This document shows, one piece after another, positions 20,977 through 24,455 of a stretch of DNA of 24,455 bases; positions within the stretch are counted from its first letter, which is position 1; every line of letters starts with the position of its first letter. The notes beneath the pieces were generated by a model. That model ran no database searches. It was not told the DNA's origin and worked only from the letters and a program-made list of their open reading frames with translations. The DNA comes from a virus. The position numbers and the translations under genes are program-made. Location: IMG/VR virus record IMGVR_UViG_3300030098_003353, positions 1 through 24,455 of that record; one strand, given 5' to 3'.

Positions 20977-21569
20977 TACTTACTCTCCTTATTTAAATTA
21001 TAAAATTGTTTTATAGCTTCTTCTATTTCCCCACCTTCCATTAAATCCTTTATTCTTTGACCATCTACTTTAGTTAAGCTTCTCATAATAGGTTCGGCTT
21101 TTTTATTAATATAATCACCTCTAGCTACAAATATCTTCCTTATATTGTTCTTCATATAATCTGAAGCCATATCAGAATTATAATTATAAGTGCTAGTTGA
21201 TGGTTGGTTTTTAAAATCATCGCTTTCTTCTTCAGAATAAATGCCATACTCATAAGCATTTATAAGCTTAAGGACACATCTATCTCTCCCTCTTTTCTCT
21301 GCCATGCAACCTAAATACTTAGATGTGCAATTAGATTTATTTGCTTCACCTATAGACTTAACAAGCTTTCCATCTTTACTCATACCAATTAAAAACCTGC
21401 AATCGATGTCAGATTGATAAATATTTTCAAAACTCTCTAATATAATGTTTTCTTTGTGTGCTATAATTGTACAGGCATCGTGTGTTAAAATCCACTTACC
21501 ACTCTGCTTGTGTTTCCAGAAGTCATCTTTTGTTAAATCATACTTTTCTGCTAACTCTTTTATGTTCAT
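20976..21569 (-). CDS. Possible ssDNA-annealing or recombination protein, 197 aa
   Basis: First gene of the operon behind the promoter at 21611-21640, with TAGGAGAG before the ATG. The N-terminal half reads WILTHDACTIIAHKE, then a strand with CRFLIGMSKDGK, then SIGEANKSNC, then MAEKRGRDRCVLKLINAYE and YSEEESDDF. The IGEA-x-N followed by AEKR-x-x-R-x-L-K pattern recalls a group of phage proteins found beside SSB and nuclease genes, and also the AEK-type tract in Rad52-like annealers. The C-terminal region is helical (SLTKVDGQRIKDLMEGGEI). The annealing role is inferred from context and partial motif likeness, not established. Confidence 0.45.
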   Translation of the reverse strand: MNIKELAEKYDLTKDDFWKHKQSGKWILTHDACTIIAHKENIILESFENIYQSDIDCRFLIGMSKDGKLVKSIGEANKSNCTSKYLGCMAEKRGRDRCVLKLINAYEYGIYSEEESDDFKNQPSTSTYNYNSDMASDYMKNNIRKIFVARGDYINKKAEPIMRSLTKVDGQRIKDLMEGGEIEEAIKQFYNLNKESK

Positions 21570-21610
21570 CTTAACTCTCCTATAATAAATTATTATAATA
21601 TAATTGCTTT

Positions 21611-21640
21611 AATATAAATCAATATACCTTTTGATGTCAA
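21611..21640 (-). promoter_or_regulatory. Sigma-70-like promoter of the recombination operon
   Basis: Read on the - strand: TTGACA (21640-21635), a spacer of 18 bases, then TATATT (21616-21611). The -35 box is a perfect consensus. The distance to the ATG at 21569 leaves a leader of roughly 35 bases. No other good pair is seen upstream in this gap. Confidence 0.7.
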
Positions 21641-21963
21641 GTAAAAAATATAACTTGCATTTATAATCTGCGTTATTGTAATTTGCTAGTCCATTATTGG
21701 TTTGGTTTAATACTTTTGGCGATAATGGTTTTAAAGTGGTTACCAAAAGGGGTTGTTTCTCAAAGCCACATACAAGACGAAAGATTCTGAGTAGAGGATA
21801 TATCATTAACGATGAATAAATCGAATCTCGCAAATTATGGGTTAAATTTATAGTTTGTATGCACGAGGCGACTCTGAAGGTTGTAACTCTATTAGGCATA
21901 GGTGTCCTGCTCCTTTTGATAGGGGTAGGGACTCCTCTATGCTTTAGCTCACTAAAGGTTGTA
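21641..21963. other. Gene-poor 320-base stretch rich in inverted repeats (candidate structured RNA or DNA site)
   Basis: No convincing gene lies between the lipoprotein stop (21964) and the promoter. Complementary segments are frequent: CCATTAT 21691-21697 with 21722-21728; CTTTTGG 21713-21719 with 21743-21749 (interleaved, so pseudoknot-like); CATACAA 21769-21775 with 21855-21861; and AGATTC 21782-21787 with 21823-21828. There is also a long hairpin 21894-21944 and CTTTAG/CTAAAG 21942-21957. In + strand RNA the long hairpin gains three G-U pairs that are mismatches on the - strand. Some short pairs are expected by chance in AT-rich DNA. Possible meanings are a non-coding RNA, an origin or a regulatory site. 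Confidence 0.5.
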
Positions 21964-22125
21964 TTATTCAACGATTTTAACATATACAGGGTTGAAAGGA
22001 CTAGAGCCTAAACCATTAATTAAAACCTCATTAAAATCTTCCTCATTACTACTTAAGCTTAAATCACAACCATTAAGACATAAGGCAAAAATATAGCCTA
22101 AAATTATAAATTTAATATTGCTCAT
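21964..22125 (-). CDS. Small lipoprotein, 53 aa
   Basis: An AGGGGG site precedes the ATG, which overlaps the sigma-like gene stop as ATGA. The product has a short N-terminus with Lys, a hydrophobic stretch [11 protein letters not shown], and a lipobox-like LNGC with Cys20. The mature part would be about 34 residues, acidic ([10 protein letters not shown]), ending with NPVYVKIVE. It is expected to be lipid-anchored at the cell surface or inner membrane. Small phage lipoproteins often block superinfection or modify the envelope; that role is an inference. Confidence 0.7.
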   Translation of the reverse strand: MSNIKFIILGYIFALCLNGCDLSLSSNEEDFNEVLINGLGSSPFNPVYVKIVE

Positions 22126-23063
22126 TTTATCCCCCTTTTTAATTGTTCTGTGTATTCTACTTCTATATTTGATTTAAGACATTTATAACAAATATATACC
22201 TTTTTATTTATTATTTGGACAATCTTATCTAAAGGTGTGGGAGTACCCCATGAACATCTAGATGTAATTCCAAAATCTCTCTTTAAAAATTTGGACAATT
22301 TTGTCGAAATTAATATTTTTATAGTTTTTAATTCTTGTTTTGTGTAAAACTTTTCATTAATATTGTTTTTATTCAAAATGTAATTAAGCTTTTCATCATC
22401 AAACTCTTCCATAAAAATAGTTGCTGAATGATAATTTGAACATTCAGGGGCAAGGCTTTTATTAGAAAAAGGTTTTAATTTATCGCTTCTGCTCCTATGT
22501 CGCATTCTTCTTAATGCTTTTTCTTTAATTTGTCTCGCCCTCTCTCTTGTGACTCCAAGCTCTTTTCCAACCTCATCGAGAGAATAACCCCCGTTTTCAC
22601 CCACCCCAAAATAACCATTCATACCAAAGTACATTTCAAGGCACTTTCTCTCTCTATCTTTTAAAGTCTTTAATCCTTTGTGTAATTCTTTTTTTAAGAA
22701 AGTATTGTGCAAATCTTGGTTTTCTTCCACACTTACATCGGACTCTATTTGCAAAACTTCTTTTGAGTTTATAGATAAAACTTTATCTATCGGAAGGTCT
22801 TTTACTATTTTTTTATTTTGACCCTTTGTTTTCTCTATTACCTCTCTGTATTGTTCAAACAAATCCCACTCGTTTGATTTTAAAAGATTTATGATTTTAT
22901 CCTTAGATTCTCCTTTAAATAAGTATTTTAAATTAGCATATTCAACTAAGCGAGTATAACTTAAGCCAGACGCTCTTGAAAATTCTGCTATTGAATTATA
23001 ATTATTTTTTTTAAGGCAATTTATAAATGAAGCATTTTTAAATCTTATTTCAGTTCTTATCAT
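22122..23063 (-). CDS. Sigma-70 region 4 protein with N-terminal HTH-like region
   Basis: This 313-residue protein should bind promoter DNA and RNA polymerase. Residues 128-198 match region 4 of primary sigma factors: [18 protein letters not shown], then [20 protein letters not shown], then [16 protein letters not shown]. This is the -35 recognition helix-turn-helix and flap-binding part. Residues about 22-45 ([20 protein letters not shown]) look like an XRE-type helix-turn-helix. Region 2, needed for -10 melting, is not visible. About 110 residues follow region 4, with CYKC at 292-295. It may redirect host polymerase to phage promoters or act as a co-regulator. AAGGGA lies upstream of the ATG. 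Confidence 0.85.
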   Translation of the reverse strand: MIRTEIRFKNASFINCLKKNNYNSIAEFSRASGLSYTRLVEYANLKYLFKGESKDKIINLLKSNEWDLFEQYREVIEKTKGQNKKIVKDLPIDKVLSINSKEVLQIESDVSVEENQDLHNTFLKKELHKGLKTLKDRERKCLEMYFGMNGYFGVGENGGYSLDEVGKELGVTRERARQIKEKALRRMRHRSRSDKLKPFSNKSLAPECSNYHSATIFMEEFDDEKLNYILNKNNINEKFYTKQELKTIKILISTKLSKFLKRDFGITSRCSWGTPTPLDKIVQIINKKVYICYKCLKSNIEVEYTEQLKRGIK

Positions 23064-23064
23064 T

Positions 23065-23232
23065 TTATATATCCCTTATATCCGATGGTTGTAATAAAAG
23101 TTTTATTTCTTTTTTTCTATCAATAGCATATTTTTCAACCTTATCCCAATGCTTATAATTTTCAAGCAAGGCACAATATAGGTGAGTGTATTCTTTTAAA
23201 TTTTGCCTTGATTTGTCTACTATTTTTTTCAT
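23065..23232 (-). CDS. Small protein of unknown function, 55 aa
   Basis: The frame starts at the second ATG after GGAG (the first is followed at once by a stop), one base inside the preceding stop. The product is helical and charged: [20 protein letters not shown], then a Trp-containing [20 protein letters not shown], ending SDIRDI. The stop lies one base before the sigma-like ATG, so the two are probably co-translated. No family recognised. Confidence 0.65.
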   Translation of the reverse strand: MKKIVDKSRQNLKEYTHLYCALLENYKHWDKVEKYAIDRKKEIKLLLQPSDIRDI

Positions 23233-23435
23233 TACATTATTCTCCTTCTTCTCATTCTTGTAATAGTTGTAACAAAAACGTGCTTGTTGTTGTGAAATCT
23301 AATCTCTATTGACTTTGTTTTATCTTGAATCTCATCATCAAAAAGCATAGGCTCATAATCAACCTCTACGTTTTTAATGTTTTTGATATTTAGATGTTTT
23401 TTTACGTCTTTTAATGCTTCTGTTATGCTTTTCAT
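23232..23435 (-). CDS. Small protein of unknown function, 67 aa
   Basis: The start at 23435 (MKSITEALKDVKKHL) is chosen for the AAGGGG site upstream; the frame is open to 23465 without one. The first part is a basic helix, the middle an acidic stretch EPMLFDDEIQD, and the end a beta segment HVFVTTITRMRRRRIM with four arginines. Its start overlaps the preceding stop as ATGA. Function unknown. Confidence 0.65.
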   Translation of the reverse strand: MKSITEALKDVKKHLNIKNIKNVEVDYEPMLFDDEIQDKTKSIEIRFHNNKHVFVTTITRMRRRRIM

Positions 23436-23578
23436 TTTATTTCCCCTTTGTTTAATAAGTTGCAATTTCTTTTGAAGCCAATTATAATTTTAATCAACAA
23501 CACAATTATAAATATCTTCATAGTAGATGTTATTACCGAATTTAAAAACCACAAAACGTCAAATAATCCGTCACTCAT
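23432..23578 (-). CDS. Small membrane protein, 48 aa
   Basis: A strong GGAGG site precedes the ATG, which overlaps the preceding stop as ATGA. The 48-residue product has a hydrophobic N-terminal part (LFDVLWFLNSVI) and a clear membrane helix at about 21-34 (KIFIIVLLIKIIIG), followed by FKRNCN. Tiny early membrane proteins of phages can alter host envelope functions. Nothing specific can be said here. Confidence 0.65.
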   Translation of the reverse strand: MSDGLFDVLWFLNSVITSTMKIFIIVLLIKIIIGFKRNCNLLNKGEIK

Positions 23579-23784
23579 TTTTCCTCCTTTATAATTGCCA
23601 TTTTTATATCAATTACCTCTAAAGCATACTCTAATGCTTCAATCCAACCTTTAAGATTATCCTCATCTTGATGTCCTTCAAATATATTGGCTTTTTCTAT
23701 ATCCAAAGTTTCTTGTATATCTTTTTTTATGTTATCTATGCAATCTTGATATTTATGCAATAAAGCATCGTTTTTAAAACTCAT
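23575..23784 (-). CDS. Small acidic helical protein, 69 aa
   Basis: TAAGGAGAG lies before the ATG. The 69-residue product is helical and acidic (IDNIKKDIQETLDIEK, then FEGHQDEDNLKGWIEALEYA), ending AIIKEEK. It resembles small phage proteins with two helices around a Gly-Trp turn. It overlaps the next gene's ATG as ATGA. No known domain. Confidence 0.7.
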   Translation of the reverse strand: MSFKNDALLHKYQDCIDNIKKDIQETLDIEKANIFEGHQDEDNLKGWIEALEYALEVIDIKMAIIKEEK

Positions 23785-23795
23785 CTTAACTCTCC

Positions 23796-23954
23796 TTACT
23801 TTAGGTTATTATTTTTAATATACTGATTTATAAAGGTGTTTACGTCTGATTTTATAATCCTTCTACCTTCTGCTTTGCCAATCCTATTTTTAGCACACCA
23901 TTTTATAAACTTTTCATTATTAATTTCAAAGCTATCTATCTTTATAAGCAACAT
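23796..23954 (-). CDS. Small excisionase/AlpA-like DNA-binding candidate, 52 aa
   Basis: The ATG follows AGGAGAAGG by five bases and overlaps the preceding gene by 23 bases. The pattern EKFIKWCAKNRIGKAEGRRI followed by IKSDVNTFINQYI fits the short winged-helix of excisionase or AlpA-type proteins: a helix, a Gly/Lys turn with Arg, then a strand and an Asp-Val-x-x-Phe helix. Such proteins bind DNA as directional factors or regulators. The match is short and by eye. A plain unknown small protein is the alternative. Confidence 0.5.
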   Translation of the reverse strand: MLLIKIDSFEINNEKFIKWCAKNRIGKAEGRRIIKSDVNTFINQYIKNNNLK

Positions 23955-24105
23955 TTTCACCTTCTCCTATATAATCGTAGTAATGAATTTGATTATAAAT
24001 AACATTCTTAAAATCTGATAAATCAGGTAAGTTTCCATAATCATAACCTAAATCCCAACCACCATTTTCTAAAAAATCCTGTACGTAATCTTTTACTCTA
24101 CCCAT
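23932..24105 (-). CDS. Small acidic protein of unknown function, 57 aa
   Basis: The start at 24105 (MGRVKDYVQDFLENGG) is preferred because GGAGGG lies upstream; the frame is open to 24165 without a site. The 57-residue product is acidic and rich in Tyr and Asp (WDLGYDYGNLPDLSDF), ending GENVAYKDR. It has no membrane helix. It overlaps both neighbours. An acidic, aromatic surface recalls DNA-mimic proteins, but that is only a composition argument. Confidence 0.65.
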   Translation of the reverse strand: MGRVKDYVQDFLENGGWDLGYDYGNLPDLSDFKNVIYNQIHYYDYIGEGENVAYKDR

Positions 24106-24298
24106 TATAACCCTCCTCCTCGCAAAATTGATTAAACTCATTATTATACTTATATGGCTTTGCAACCACGTTTATAATATCTCTCCCATTATAATGCTTT
24201 TCATCTCTTAAATAATGAAGAAAATATATAAACCTATCTGTTATTGGCTCACTATATTTCATTATATCGTTTTTTACACTACTATCGAATATTCTCAT
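24098..24298 (-). CDS. Small protein of unknown function, 66 aa
   Basis: AGGAGG stands just before the ATG. The 66-residue product contains KYSEPITDRFIYFLHYLRDE and a second helix-turn (HYNGRDIINVVAKPYKYNNE), ending CEEEGYNG. The second part could be a short helix-turn-helix, though this is weak. It overlaps the next gene by eight bases and belongs to the same leftward operon. Confidence 0.7.
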   Translation of the reverse strand: MRIFDSSVKNDIMKYSEPITDRFIYFLHYLRDEKHYNGRDIINVVAKPYKYNNEFNQFCEEEGYNG

Positions 24299-24316
24299 TT
24301 TCCCTCCTTTTTTGTT

Positions 24317-24455
24317 TTATAATATAATTTGGTTATCAACGTAAACATTACATTTACATATCTTTAAATCTTTACATTTTAATAAAAATTGTTTCATCCA
24401 TTGTAGTTGGTAGGTGTGTGCTTTTTTATAGGGCTGACCTTTCTTATCGGTATCA
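24317..24455 (-). CDS. C-terminal end of an unidentified gene (partial)
   Basis: A frame open from the right window edge to a TAA at 24319-24317 gives 45 codons: DTDKKGQPYKKAHTYQLQWM, then a Lys/Cys-rich CKDLKICKCN and a beta end VYVDNQIIL. It is followed by the AGGAGG site and start of the next - strand gene 18 bases on. Too little is present to identify it; the spacing and direction suit the operon. Confidence 0.5.
   Translation of the reverse strand, partial: DTDKKGQPYKKAHTYQLQWMKQFLLKCKDLKICKCNVYVDNQIIL

Noticed and set aside
21641-21963. tRNA, tmRNA, RNase P RNA or group I intron in the island
   Set aside because: No T-loop with acceptor pairing, no CCA end, no RNase P or tmRNA conserved boxes and no intron P3-P7 core could be found.
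21609-21983. A 124-codon - strand frame across the inverted-repeat island
   Set aside because: No ribosome site, unusual composition for this genome, it spans the promoter at 21640 and overlaps the lipoprotein end; better explained as an open frame by chance over structured DNA.
21859-22011. A 50-codon + strand frame with a hydrophobic stretch, antisense to the lipoprotein
   Set aside because: No ribosome site and it runs across the long hairpin and against a well supported gene; I felt some familiarity with its peptide but could not justify a gene.
1-24455. CRISPR array, insertion sequence, integrase or attachment site
   Set aside because: No regularly spaced repeats, transposase/integrase motifs or flanking direct repeats were seen.

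Overview
The window is part of the genome of a tailed phage with a long non-contractile (siphovirus-type) tail, or of a prophage of that kind. Evidence: a lysis module, fibre-like genes, a head-tail connector, tail terminator, tail tube, frameshifted tail chaperones, a short tape measure and tail-tip genes, all on the + strand. A convergent - strand block carries recombination, nuclease and regulatory genes. The DNA is AT-rich (about one third G+C by eye), genes overlap by 1-8 bases or abut, and many starts have GGAG/AGGAG ribosome sites. Many proteins have the look of marine phage proteins, but the host cannot be named from sequence alone. No terminase, portal, capsid, polymerase or integrase is in the window, so both ends are cut.

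+ strand, 1-17937. After the tail end of an unknown gene come a lysozyme with an E-C-T catalytic triad, a zinc-ribbon metallophosphoesterase, a holin candidate, a small protein resembling the MscS channel beta domain, and several tiny membrane or coiled-coil proteins (1-3018). Fibre or other virion surface proteins follow (3015-6648), then a 31-residue very basic peptide. The head-tail interface and tail come next: connector-like protein, tail terminator, a 63-residue protein, tail tube, chaperone G with a canonical -1 frameshift into GT, tape measure, and tail-tip proteins, one ending in a dockerin-like calcium-binding domain (6751-17937).

- strand, 24455-17938. Transcription runs leftward. 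The right part is a string of very small early-type genes, then a protein joining an N-terminal HTH-like region to sigma-70 region 4, then a small lipoprotein. About 320 bases without a convincing gene (21641-21963) are rich in inverted repeats. A sigma-70-like promoter at 21611-21640 then reads into a recombination/replication operon: possible annealing protein, SSB-like protein with the DDIPF tail, replication-type protein, small genes, a strong RNA hairpin (19717-19773), Hjc-like resolvase, HNH nuclease, PD-(D/E)XK nuclease and a NinB-like protein. The two strands meet with no base between stop codons.

A plausible division of labour: the - strand operons act early (regulation, recombination, DNA processing) and the + strand genes act late (virion and lysis). 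All functions are read from motifs by eye; no database search was run.
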